DNA from: Flavisolibacter ginsenosidimutans
Lineage (GTDB): Bacteria; Bacteroidota; Bacteroidia; Chitinophagales; Chitinophagaceae
NCBI RefSeq assembly: GCF_007970805.1
Contig: NZ_CP042433.1
Coordinates: forward strand, 2,232,001-2,296,000
Length of the DNA stretch: 64,000 nucleotides
Reading direction: 5' to 3'
Shown: positions 42,536 through 51,509 of the stretch, in pieces
How positions within the stretch are numbered: position 1 is the first letter of the stretch
Layout of the letters: every line of letters starts with the position of its first letter
The notes under the pieces: model-generated
What the model saw: only the letters and a program-made list of their open reading frames with translations
What the model was told of the DNA's origin: nothing
The model's database searches: none
Program-made: the position numbers and the translations under genes

Positions 42536-43072
42536 ATGGACAGCATTAACAAACAACAGCCCGAAGACAATTACGAAGATTTGCGGGGAGAAGCAGCGCA
42601 GAAAAAAATAAAAACGCTTACCGGCAAAGCTTCGACTTGTTTTTTTTGCACCAACATTCAAAGCGGGAAGCCGTTTGCTACAAGGCCCATGTCGGTGCGG
42701 CAGTTTGACGACGAAGGCAACCTTTGGTTCCTGAGTGCCAAAGACAGCCACAAGAACCTGGAGATTTCCGCAGATCATTCGGTGCAACTGCTTTTTCAGG
42801 GTTCCGATTATTCCGATTTTCTTCAATTGTACGGCAAGGCGTTTATCATTGAAGACAAAGAGAAAATCAAAGAGTTGTGGGAACCAATATTAAAAACGTG
42901 GTTCACCAAAGGCGTGGATGACCCGCGCATTTCGGCCATAAAATTTGAGCCGATGGAAGGCTATTATTGGGACACGAAACACAACATGATGGTGGGCATG
43001 GTAAAAAGGCTGGCCGGTGCAATCGTTGGTAAAACGCTGGACGATTCCATTGAAGGAAAAATAAAAGTTTAG
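42536..43072 (+). CDS. PPOX-fold general stress protein (GSP26-like)
   Basis: A 178-residue split-barrel flavin protein: CFFCTNIQSGKPFATRPMSVRQFDDEGNLWFLS is the FMN-binding first half and FEPMEGYYWDTKHNMMVGMVK the C-terminal signature of the general-stress-protein-26 group. The start at 42536 is the first Met before the family helix. Flavin binding is inferred. A second, divergent PPOX-type protein lies at 24287. Confidence 0.92.
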   Translation: MDSINKQQPEDNYEDLRGEAAQKKIKTLTGKASTCFFCTNIQSGKPFATRPMSVRQFDDEGNLWFLSAKDSHKNLEISADHSVQLLFQGSDYSDFLQLYGKAFIIEDKEKIKELWEPILKTWFTKGVDDPRISAIKFEPMEGYYWDTKHNMMVGMVKRLAGAIVGKTLDDSIEGKIKV

Positions 43073-43108
43073 CCGAGTTGATTTTTTTTGGATTCCAAAC
43101 ACACGGCC

Positions 43109-44002
43109 TTAGAACCGAATGTTCACCACATTTCCCGTTCGCAAAAAGGTTAAGGGTTGCGTCACGATTGCCTCTACCCGTTTGCCGTCAATTGTCGCAG
43201 GCTTCCACCGGGGCATGCGTTTGAGGATGCGCAGCAATTCGTTGTCAAACACATTGCCCGCAGAATGTTTTATTTGCAGATCATCTACCAGTCCATCAGC
43301 GTTCACCACAAATTGAACGACGGCAAATTTTCTTTCAGCACCTGTTAACGGGAGCGATGATTTTAGGTTGCGATTTAAAAAACCCAGCAGCACGGCTTTG
43401 CCGCCCGGAAAGCCTGGCGTATGCTTTAGTGAGAGAAGGTTTGCTTTCTTCAACTCATTCAGAAAAGCTGTGCTTAATTCTTTCAAGCCTCCGGCTGTTT
43501 CTTTCTCCAGGTAAACGTCGTTATATCCTTCGGCCGAATACTTGCGCAATGCCTGCAAATTGTGCCGGCTTAAAATTTCCAAATCATCCTGCGTCAGTTG
43601 ATATTCGTGGTTGTAACTGTTGTCTTTTCGTTCGAAGTTTTGCACCGCCGTTGATTTGACCGTTACCGTGCTGTCATCATCCAACAAAAAAATCAAGGCG
43701 TCGCCGGCAATGACGGTATTGGCACTGGTGCCCGAACCGCTTAACCAAAGTGAATATGCCGATCCCGCTGCGCTTAGTGCAACGTTCATTTTACTACCGG
43801 GAGCGGACTTTAAGTTTACCGGTGCTGTTTCAATGTGCCAGCGTTTTTCTGCCGCATTGTATTCGCTTCGTTTTATTTTTTGCCCTTCGGAGAGTAAAGG
43901 AAGGAAAAGAAGGAAAAGAAAATATTTCGCAATGGAGGAGGCACGGGCATCCGTACTTCCGTTGCGTTGATAAAAAAGAAAAAGAGGTCTGATTCGGTTC
44001 AT
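43109..44002 (-). CDS. TonB C-terminal-domain periplasmic protein
   Basis: About 297 residues. An N-terminal hydrophobic stretch (IAKYFLFLLFLPLLSEG) serves as signal peptide. The middle (about 60-190) is a variable region with repeated acidic/hydrophobic segments, and the C-terminus (about 220-290) is a TonB/TolA-like domain: FAVVQFVVNADGLVDDLQIKHSAG...LLRILKRMPRWKPATIDGKRVE. Unlike real TonB it lacks a Pro-rich spacer. Start ATG at 44002 is chosen over 44029. It could act as an energy transducer accessory for outer-membrane transporters. Confidence 0.78.
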   Translation of the reverse strand: MNRIRPLFLFYQRNGSTDARASSIAKYFLFLLFLPLLSEGQKIKRSEYNAAEKRWHIETAPVNLKSAPGSKMNVALSAAGSAYSLWLSGSGTSANTVIAGDALIFLLDDDSTVTVKSTAVQNFERKDNSYNHEYQLTQDDLEILSRHNLQALRKYSAEGYNDVYLEKETAGGLKELSTAFLNELKKANLLSLKHTPGFPGGKAVLLGFLNRNLKSSLPLTGAERKFAVVQFVVNADGLVDDLQIKHSAGNVFDNELLRILKRMPRWKPATIDGKRVEAIVTQPLTFLRTGNVVNIRF

Positions 44003-44071
44003 TTGAAGGGTATCATTCTGTTGGCGCATTTGCCTTTCTGGGTTAAAGGTTCCGCACTTTAAAGAGATAAA

Positions 44072-45067
44072 TTAATACCAGGGCACCGTTGTTTTCAGTT
44101 CGCGGTTGATGGCGCCTCTGAGCACAAAAGTAAGCTCAAAGGCATTGCGCACTTGAGAACCCGCCTTTAACGATGACACGGTGTAATCGTACGAAAGGCC
44201 TACCTGGAGATCGTTGCGCCGGAAACCAATGTACGGGATTGCGGCGTCATTGATGCGATACCACATCCCGCCGAGCAGTTCATTTCTTTCTTCTTCGGTC
44301 AACGGAATACCGTAGGCCGCACCGGCCGTTATCTCGTTTGCGTTGGCCTGGTACATGGCGGTAAGAGAAAGGTAAAGATTGCCACCCGGTCCAAAAGAAA
44401 ACTGCGAGCCACCCTGGAATGCAAAGCGTGTTGGCATCGAAAACTCTTCGGTCAATACATTCTCCTTATGCTGAAGAATATTATACACCGAAATGCCACC
44501 AAAATAAGCGTTGGCGCCAACGGTGCGGCTGTATAAAAGGCCTGCGTTCACGTCAAAAAAAGACCGGCTGTTTGCGTTCAGTGGCTCGCCTACGGGCAAA
44601 GAGCCGTCGAAACCACCTGGCCCAAACTGGTTTTCAAAAGAAAGCTTTGAGTAGTCGTAACGCCGTTGATGATAAGCAGCCTGCACGCCGACTCCGAAGC
44701 TGTTTTCGCCGTAAGGGTCAAGGCCTACGTGATAAGCTGCACTCAGGCCGACACTGTTTGTTTGCACCGCACCGCCCAGCGAATGATCGTTCATGATGTA
44801 AAGGCCTATACCCGCTTTGTGGCCTTCCGGCAAACTGTTGCGCAGCGGATTAACTTCGGCTGAAATATAACCGGTGAAGTACGGACTGCCCCCCGACAAA
44901 CCCTGCGAACGAATGTTGGAAGCAAAGCGGTAACCTCCATCCATAGAGCCGGTATTGGCAGGATTGGTTAAAAGCGGCGTGGAAAAAAATTGCGAGAAGT
45001 GATAGGACTGCGACCAAACCACTTCAGCCGCTATCAACAAACACAAACCGAGGATGCACTTTTTCAT
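44072..45067 (-). CDS. PorP/SprF-family outer-membrane protein (type IX secretion)
   Basis: A 331-residue protein with a signal peptide (CILGLCLLIAAEVVWS) and a PorP/SprF beta-barrel: SQFFSTPLLTNPANTGSMDGGYRFASNIRSQ is the family start and the rest is rich in GxG-turn beta strands. The family helps attach T9SS substrates such as SprB adhesins to the surface. It begins 9 bases downstream of the giant adhesin gene on the same strand, exactly the SprB-SprF type of pair, so it is most likely the partner of that adhesin. Confidence 0.93.
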   Translation of the reverse strand: MKKCILGLCLLIAAEVVWSQSYHFSQFFSTPLLTNPANTGSMDGGYRFASNIRSQGLSGGSPYFTGYISAEVNPLRNSLPEGHKAGIGLYIMNDHSLGGAVQTNSVGLSAAYHVGLDPYGENSFGVGVQAAYHQRRYDYSKLSFENQFGPGGFDGSLPVGEPLNANSRSFFDVNAGLLYSRTVGANAYFGGISVYNILQHKENVLTEEFSMPTRFAFQGGSQFSFGPGGNLYLSLTAMYQANANEITAGAAYGIPLTEEERNELLGGMWYRINDAAIPYIGFRRNDLQVGLSYDYTVSSLKAGSQVRNAFELTFVLRGAINRELKTTVPWY

Positions 45068-45076
45068 GGTAAAGAG

Positions 45077-48000
45077 TTATCTGATCAAAACGCTTCTGCC
45101 GCTTGCCTTAATGATTTCACCGTTCTTGCCTACGGCCTCTAAAATCCAGGAATAGGTTTCTGCCGGCTGCGGCACACCGTCTTTGTTTCCGTCCCAGCCT
45201 TTGCCTGGCGTAGCGGTTTCAAACACCTGTTGCCCCCAGCGGTTGTAAACTTTGAAATAATGCAGAGAAGTGACGTTGTAAAAAATGGGCCGCAATACAT
45301 CATTAACACCGTTGCGGTTCGGTGTGAAGGCGGTTGGCACAAGTGCTCTCGCATCAGCTATCGGCGTGCACGGTTTAAATTCAATCTTCACCGTGTTGGA
45401 GGCTTTCACCGCACAAGTACCGTCGTCAATGTAAACAGAATAAATACCCGATTGCTTTGTCTGATAACTAACCGAAGTAGCGCCGGTAATCAAAGTATCG
45501 TTCCGGTACCATTGGTAAGCCCTTCCACCGCTTGCGGTTAACGGAAGTGAATCGGTAATGCAGGCGAGTGTTCTTGTAGCTGTAATGCTGCCGGGGAAAA
45601 CCGTTTGCGCTGTTACTTGTACAGATTTAATGCTTGTGCATCCGCCGGCATTGGTTGCCTTAATGTAGTAGGTGCCTACCGAAACCGCACCCGGTGATTG
45701 TACGGCTGTCGTAGTGTTTGCATCAGTCCAGTAACTGTACTGTAAGCCTGCGTCGGAACCGGCCGTAATTGTCGGAGATTGCAAGTTAACCGTAGCGTTA
45801 GGACAAATCTTCGGCGGATTGGTAATAACAAGATTCGGGACGGTTGCTGATTGCGTGATTGTAAACGCAACGTCAACAACGCAACCGGCATTGTCCTTTA
45901 CCGTTATTTTATGCGATCCCGCTGTAAGATTCCCAAAGGTGTTAGCCGTTTGAAACGAGCCGTTGTCAAGACTGTACGTATAGCCCGGCGCACCTCCCGT
46001 AGCTTGCACAGTCACAGAACCGTTCGGCTGCCCGCAGAAAGCATTCGTAACACTGGCTGTTGCAGCAAGCGTAGAAGCAACTTGCGTGATATTGAAGTTC
46101 ACCTCGAACGTACAGCCGCCGGCATCTTTTACCGTCACCTTATGCGCACCCAAAGAAAGGCTTGAAAAACTGTTGCCCGATTGATAGGTGCCGCCATCCA
46201 AACTGTATTGATACGGTGATGTGCCGCCACCGGCTGTAACGCTAACCGATCCCGAAGCCTGCGTGCACGTAATGTTGGTGGTTGCGGCAGAGGCCTGCAG
46301 AGTGGATGTAAAGGAAGCTATCACCACTGAAGACGGATTGCTTTTGCAACCGCCTGCGTCCTTCACAACGATTTGATACGTTCCTGCGGACAGTCCTGTA
46401 AAGGTGTTTGCTGTTTGAAAGCTTACCCCGTTATCTTTTGAATACGTATAGCCGCTACCACTGCCGCCCGTCGGGGTGTTAACCGTTATGGTTCCCGTGG
46501 ATGATGCACAGGAAGGATTGGTGCTGGCGATGGAAAAAGTAATGGACGTACTTGGCGCAACAACCACCGTATTGCTTGCCGGAGCGCTGCAGCCGCCGTT
46601 AAAAAGGATGACGCTGTATGTACCTGTTTGCGTAGCAGTATAGATTGCGGTCGTTGCCCCGGTAATCAACACGCCGTCTTTGTACCACTGGTAAGACACG
46701 CCGCCAGTGGCAGTAAGCACAACGCTGTTGCCGGAACAAAGAGAGGCCGAAGCCGGTGTAATGGAGCCTGCAGGCGCGGTGCCCTGCGTTACAACAGCCG
46801 TGTTGGTCGAGCTGCCTCTGCAAGTTCCTAAAATAATATCCACGGTGTAGTTTCCTGTTTGGATAGCTGCATAAGTAGCCGCTGTAACGCCAACGAGCAA
46901 CACGCCGTCTTTGTACCATTGGTAAGAATTGCCGCCGGTTGCGGTTAGCGTTACCGAACCGCCGGGACACAAGGTGCTGTTGGCAGGAGAAATAAGTCCG
47001 GAAGGCGTTGTAACCACCGTAACCACGCTTTCGTTTGATGATTTTCCCTTACAGCCGCTAACATCAAAAATATCGGCAGCATACCGGCCGCTTTGCGTGG
47101 CAGTGTAGGTTGAAGAAAAAGCATTGTTGATGGCAACACCGTCTTTATACCATTGGTAATTGGCGCCGCCGGTTGCGGTTAGGGTTACGGAGCTACCTGC
47201 ACAAACCGTGGCCGTAGCCGGCGAAATAGAACCTGTGGGCAAGGGTAAAATGCTCACCGTTGCTGTATTAGAGGCACGGCCCCTACACCCGGTGCCGCTA
47301 ATGATGTCAACCGTATAAGCACCGCCCTGGATCGCATTATAAGTAGAAGCGGTGGCACCGCCTATGCTTACGTTGTCTTTGTACCATTGGTAAGTTGCGC
47401 CTCCGCTTACGGAAAGTACCTGGCTGCTTCCAAAACAGATGGATGCCGAACCCGGAGTGATCGTTCCAGCAGGCAACGCTTCTACGGTCACCACCGCAGT
47501 ATCTGATGCAGGAGCACTGCATACGCCGTTGCTAATGATTACGCTGTAAGATCCTTGTTGGCTGGCAATGTAAGTAGCGGCCGTTGCGTCGTTGATCAAC
47601 GAGCCATTTCTAAACCACTGGTAGGTTCCACCGCCGGTAGCTGTTAACGCAACCGAATTACCGGCACAGATGCTGGCAACAGCAGGAGAAACGGTGCCAC
47701 TGGGTAAGGGCACTACGGTAATGACTGCACTGTTTGTTGCCGGACCTGCGCAGACACCGTTTATAATGGTAGCTGTGTAAGTGCCCGCTTGCGTAGCATT
47801 ATATGTACTGCTTGTAGCCGAAGGAATAAGAACCCCGTTTCGATACCACTGATAGGTATTACCACCGCTTAGAGTTAACACCTGCGTGCCACCGCTGCAA
47901 ATGGTAGCCGCCGAAGGTGAAATGCTTCCTGTGGGTATCGGGGTACTTAACGATACGGACAAAGTGGGAGAAACACAGCCAGAGGGGAATTTTGCCGTAA

Positions 48001-48601
48001 CGCTGTACGCACCCGGAGCAAGGCCGGTAAAGTTGTTTGAGGTTTGATAAGTTGTTCCGTTAACGCTATAGGTTATTCCCGTTGCGGGAGCCGGGCTGGT
48101 GACGTTGATGCTGCCCGTTGCCAGCACGCAATTTGGCTGAACAACCGTCGCCGTTGGTGGCGAAGGGGTCGTGCGGTCTGGAATATCAACTCTTATGCCG
48201 TTTGAATTATCCGTGCAATTACCAAACGTTACAATCCTCCTGTAACAAAGATTGGGATCCGCCGAAGAGGGGACCGCATAATCTTTCGCAATTGCACCAG
48301 GAATGGGCGAATAACCACCGTTTCCGGTGCAATTATTCGGATTTGCCTCCCATTGGTAACTGATTGTGCCGTTGCCGCCTACGGTAGGGGTAGACCCTTG
48401 CAAATAACCTACTGTTCCTGCGCAAACAGCCTGGCTTAACGTGATGACGTTGTTCTGAATGCATTGGGCGTTTGTCGTTAGGGAAAAAAAGATAAAAAGC
48501 AAAATCCCAAAAAAGGTAACGAGCCTCGGAAGAAGAGGGCGGGAAAATGGCCAGGGTTTTTCCTTTCGGTTTACAAGAAACATGATTGCAGTATTCTCCA
48601 T
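45077..48601 (-). CDS. Giant Ig/SprB-repeat surface adhesin with T9SS type B sorting domain
   Basis: A 1174-residue secreted protein with an N-terminal hydrophobic signal (RLVTFFGILLFIFFSLTTNA). An early SprB-like repeat is followed by six tandem Ig-like units of about 75-80 residues sharing YQWYxxG...TYxATQxGxYxVxI (one variant reads YQWF), three further SprB-like repeats with YSLDNGxFQTANTFxxLxAGxHKITVKD, a seventh YQW unit and the C-terminal CHU_C/type B sorting domain (ALVPTAFTPNRNGVNDVLRP, YNRWGQQVFE). The repeats bind ligands or shield the surface; type B domains are exported by T9SS together with PorP/SprF (44072). The start within the first residues is uncertain (M1 or M7). Confidence 0.93.
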   Translation of the reverse strand: MENTAIMFLVNRKEKPWPFSRPLLPRLVTFFGILLFIFFSLTTNAQCIQNNVITLSQAVCAGTVGYLQGSTPTVGGNGTISYQWEANPNNCTGNGGYSPIPGAIAKDYAVPSSADPNLCYRRIVTFGNCTDNSNGIRVDIPDRTTPSPPTATVVQPNCVLATGSINVTSPAPATGITYSVNGTTYQTSNNFTGLAPGAYSVTAKFPSGCVSPTLSVSLSTPIPTGSISPSAATICSGGTQVLTLSGGNTYQWYRNGVLIPSATSSTYNATQAGTYTATIINGVCAGPATNSAVITVVPLPSGTVSPAVASICAGNSVALTATGGGTYQWFRNGSLINDATAATYIASQQGSYSVIISNGVCSAPASDTAVVTVEALPAGTITPGSASICFGSSQVLSVSGGATYQWYKDNVSIGGATASTYNAIQGGAYTVDIISGTGCRGRASNTATVSILPLPTGSISPATATVCAGSSVTLTATGGANYQWYKDGVAINNAFSSTYTATQSGRYAADIFDVSGCKGKSSNESVVTVVTTPSGLISPANSTLCPGGSVTLTATGGNSYQWYKDGVLLVGVTAATYAAIQTGNYTVDIILGTCRGSSTNTAVVTQGTAPAGSITPASASLCSGNSVVLTATGGVSYQWYKDGVLITGATTAIYTATQTGTYSVILFNGGCSAPASNTVVVAPSTSITFSIASTNPSCASSTGTITVNTPTGGSGSGYTYSKDNGVSFQTANTFTGLSAGTYQIVVKDAGGCKSNPSSVVIASFTSTLQASAATTNITCTQASGSVSVTAGGGTSPYQYSLDGGTYQSGNSFSSLSLGAHKVTVKDAGGCTFEVNFNITQVASTLAATASVTNAFCGQPNGSVTVQATGGAPGYTYSLDNGSFQTANTFGNLTAGSHKITVKDNAGCVVDVAFTITQSATVPNLVITNPPKICPNATVNLQSPTITAGSDAGLQYSYWTDANTTTAVQSPGAVSVGTYYIKATNAGGCTSIKSVQVTAQTVFPGSITATRTLACITDSLPLTASGGRAYQWYRNDTLITGATSVSYQTKQSGIYSVYIDDGTCAVKASNTVKIEFKPCTPIADARALVPTAFTPNRNGVNDVLRPIFYNVTSLHYFKVYNRWGQQVFETATPGKGWDGNKDGVPQPAETYSWILEAVGKNGEIIKASGRSVLIR

Positions 48602-48775
48602 TTAAAACGTTCGGTAGCAAATAAGTCATCATAAGGTAGAATGAAACGAGAGCCTTGCTTCAGCCTGTCGAAACAATAAATTCGGATAAGGAAAGTGCGG
48701 CTTTACCAAAGGAGATTGGGCGGCGGTTTAGGACAGAGGCCTAAATTACAGTTTCCCGAAATAGGAATAAGAAAA

Positions 48776-48819
48776 CCGGATTTATTTTTTGCCCGCCGGC
48801 ATACAGGCAAAAAATCCGG
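48776..48819 (-). terminator. Terminator after the FGE-like gene
   Basis: CCGGATTT...TTTTTGCC (48776-48793) faces GGCAAAAAATCCGG (48806-48819), giving a long stem with A/T-rich flanks about 75 bases beyond the FGE-like stop at 48894. It isolates this gene from the adhesin operon. Confidence 0.7.
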
Positions 48820-48893
48820 GCCAAGTAGCCGGCGCAAGCTTTTTACTCTTGCGTAAACGTTTGAGCAAACCGAGTGTATTCTCCACTGAACTC

Positions 48894-50060
48894 TTATTCG
48901 CTCAAACTCAAGACTACCCGGAAGCCCACTTCGTTGCTTTTGCTGGCGGGCGTTCGCTTGTTGCGGAACGAGGGTCGAAAGTGGTCGCCAACGTAATCTT
49001 TAAAATTGCCGCCGCGAATCACTTTCTCCTTGCCTGTGACCGGCCCCGCGGGATTAAGCCGGCTGCGTTCTACTTTATAAAAACCCGGACTGTACCAATC
49101 CGAACACCATTCTGAAACGTTGCCCGTCATATCGTAAATGCCAGCCGCATTGGGTTCCCGTCTTCCCACCGGGTGCGGTTTGCTTTGGGCATTGGAAAAA
49201 TACCAGGCTGTTTTTTTTATGTAGGCTTCCTGCCCGCCGGCTTTGTCAATTTCATCTTTGCCGCCGGTGCGGGCCACATACTCCCATTCGGCTTCGGTAG
49301 GCAGGCGGAATTTCCGGTTGCTCAATGAATCGAGCCTGCGAACGAAGCGCACAGCATCTTCCCAACTTACATTCTCCACGGGGCAGGTTTCACAGCCTTT
49401 GTTCGCACTTGGGTTGTACCCCATGATGCTTTGCCATTGGTGCTGCGTCACTTCAAATTTGCTAAAATAAAAAGGACTAAGCGTTACGGAATGTTCGGCT
49501 TCGTCGCGTGCAGGCGCACGGTTATTGCCCATCGTAAAACTTCCGCCTTTAATAAGCACCGCGTTGCTAAGTAGAAAATTGACGGTTTCTTTTTGCGCTT
49601 CTTCTTTGGTCAGCACCGTTCGTCTTGCCTTTGTGCCTGCGAAATTTTTGTTTTGAGTTGCCGTATCCAAAGGGAAGCCTGCATTTTGCAAACGCGTCCG
49701 TTCGGCAGCCTTTTCATCAATTACATACAACATGTCCAGAAACACCTCGTTTGTTCCCTCTTCCGAAACCGTAAAAACATCGCTTAATTCGTCGCCTGTA
49801 GTCTTGCTTTTTACCCGGTAGCGATAGTCGCCCGGCGCCAGTTTCAAATAGCGGAAATCCGTTTTGAGAACAGAACCTTTGGCTTCTCCGTTGATGTACA
49901 AATCGCAATCATCGTTGGTGGCGAAAAGCACGTCAATCACTTGTATTGCTGCGGTATCGGCATTGTTTTTTGCTGGCTGACTTTTTCCACTTTCCTGCTG
50001 CCCCCAGCCCGTACCAAAAAAAAGCAGGCAGCATAACCAACAGGCTATTTTTTTCGTCAT
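48894..50060 (-). CDS. Formylglycine-generating-enzyme-like (SUMF1) secreted protein
   Basis: A 388-residue exported protein: signal peptide (MTKKIACWLCCLLFFGTGWGQ), then a PEGA-like/beta region (about 40-130, DVLFATNDDCDLYINGEAKGSVLKTD), and the SUMF1 domain (about 165-388: GGSFTMGNNRAPARDEAEH, YNPSANKG, PVENVSWEDAVRFVRRLD, RLPTEAEWEYVARTGG, YDMTGNVSEWCSDWY). The Cys pair of catalytic formylglycine enzymes near the C-terminus is absent (FRPSFRNKRTPASKSNEVGFR), so it is probably non-catalytic, like GldK/GldJ. Start at 50060 is the signal-peptide Met. Confidence 0.88.
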   Translation of the reverse strand: MTKKIACWLCCLLFFGTGWGQQESGKSQPAKNNADTAAIQVIDVLFATNDDCDLYINGEAKGSVLKTDFRYLKLAPGDYRYRVKSKTTGDELSDVFTVSEEGTNEVFLDMLYVIDEKAAERTRLQNAGFPLDTATQNKNFAGTKARRTVLTKEEAQKETVNFLLSNAVLIKGGSFTMGNNRAPARDEAEHSVTLSPFYFSKFEVTQHQWQSIMGYNPSANKGCETCPVENVSWEDAVRFVRRLDSLSNRKFRLPTEAEWEYVARTGGKDEIDKAGGQEAYIKKTAWYFSNAQSKPHPVGRREPNAAGIYDMTGNVSEWCSDWYSPGFYKVERSRLNPAGPVTGKEKVIRGGNFKDYVGDHFRPSFRNKRTPASKSNEVGFRVVLSLSE

Positions 50061-50319
50061 GAGTGATCTATCGGTACAATGTGGTGAATGAATAAACGCA
50101 AAGACTCTTCTGGAAACCTTCGTCACGCTTGCGGCAAATCCCGGCTTAAAAATACGTTTTTACAAATATGAGGTCTTTTGCAATAAAACCAATTGCAGGT
50201 GGGCTCTGTTTCCAACAAAAAGAAACAAGGCAGCAAAAGGGAAGGCCGTTCAGTTTTTCATTACCCAGAACTAAAATCAGCCGCAAAGGCAAGGCGTTGA
50301 AAACATGACGGGTCAAACA

Positions 50320-51435
50320 TCAATTGTTTTTGCTCACAGCACTGTTTTGCGTGCTTAACTTTTTTATGAGGTTCACTTCGTCTTGCCGGTACGGTGTGCC
50401 GTCGGGAAAGAAGATGTCGTGAAACCATTCGACCGGTTGATCGCCACTCGGTATTGGCGTGTCCCACGCATAGATGGTGTTTGACTTGCCTGAAACAAAT
50501 CCCCAGTTAATGGCGCCAACGTTTTCCTTTTCCAACAAAGGAAGAATATTAGAGAAACGGCTGTTTCGGGTGCGGGCCATGTACTCGGTACAAATGAGCG
50601 GACGACCAGCAGCCTTCAACAATTCGATGACGCGTTGATGCCATTGGGGTTCTTCGTAATCGTGATACGTAATGATGTCGGAATTGTTCAATTGAAAGGC
50701 GTTAAGCTTTTCGTAATCCCAGGCCCACAAGCCTGCGCTTATCGGTTGTTCGGGAGCCACTTCTCTTGCCCACTGAAAAACCTTTTTTAGCAGAGGCAGC
50801 GATGAATCACGCTTGCCGGAATTACCGGGTTCATTGTACAAATCCCAAAGAAGAATTCTTTTGTCGGTGCGAAAAGTTGTGAGCACGTCTTTTACGTAGC
50901 CCTCCAACTGAGGAAACAAGGTTGAGTCGTTCGACGCGGGTTGCCCGGGGTCTTGTACCCAGCCGGAGTTATGAATGCCGGGTTTTGGTTCGGGTTGCTT
51001 ACCGGCATGCGGCACCTTGTTCCAGCAATCGTCGAAAAAAACAAAAACCGGTTGGATGTGGTGCTTGTCAGCAATGGAAAGAAAGTCATTCATGCGCTTT
51101 TTAAAACCCGTCGCGTCTTGCTTCCAGGCCACGCTGTGTAAAAACACACGCATGGTGTTGAAGCCGATGCTTTCGGCCCAACCCAATTCACGGTCTATCG
51201 TGGCCGGGTCAAACGTATCGGCCTGCCACATTTCGAGTTGGTTGATGGCGGTGCTGGGAAGAAAATTTGCGCCGGTTATCCAACGATGATTGTTGTACCA
51301 CTGCGTTGCTTTTTCAGCCGTCCAGCGTTGAGCTGCTTGTGTAACAACTGTAGCTTGCTTTGCTTCTTTTTTTTGCGCAAATGGCGTAAGAGAAAAAAGA
51401 AGACAAACGAAGAGAAGAAAATGGTTTCTATTCAT
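50320..51435 (-). CDS. Secreted GH5-type glycoside hydrolase
   Basis: A 371-residue secreted enzyme with a (beta/alpha)8-barrel. Signal peptide HFLLFVCLLFSLTPFAQ. FLPSTAINQLEMWQADTFDPATIDRELGWAESIGFNTMRVFLH is the barrel start; the acid/base Glu is in LWDLYNEPGN and the nucleophile Glu in PLICTEYMAR. It is last in the PUL operon, after two GH43 genes. The family (clan GH-A, GH5-like) is clear; the substrate is inferred to be a plant polysaccharide. Confidence 0.88.
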   Translation of the reverse strand: MNRNHFLLFVCLLFSLTPFAQKKEAKQATVVTQAAQRWTAEKATQWYNNHRWITGANFLPSTAINQLEMWQADTFDPATIDRELGWAESIGFNTMRVFLHSVAWKQDATGFKKRMNDFLSIADKHHIQPVFVFFDDCWNKVPHAGKQPEPKPGIHNSGWVQDPGQPASNDSTLFPQLEGYVKDVLTTFRTDKRILLWDLYNEPGNSGKRDSSLPLLKKVFQWAREVAPEQPISAGLWAWDYEKLNAFQLNNSDIITYHDYEEPQWHQRVIELLKAAGRPLICTEYMARTRNSRFSNILPLLEKENVGAINWGFVSGKSNTIYAWDTPIPSGDQPVEWFHDIFFPDGTPYRQDEVNLIKKLSTQNSAVSKNN

Positions 51436-51509
51436 GATTTTGTTCTTTCAATGTTTTTATTGATGCTCCTTTAAAAACGCATCCGCTATTTACGAAAGCC
51501 GCTTTGTGT

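Noticed and set aside
46600..47700. Regular direct repeats that might suggest a CRISPR or tandem satellite
   Set aside because: They are about 225-240-bp units coding for the Ig-like repeats of the adhesin, in frame, so they are protein-coding repeats rather than a CRISPR array.
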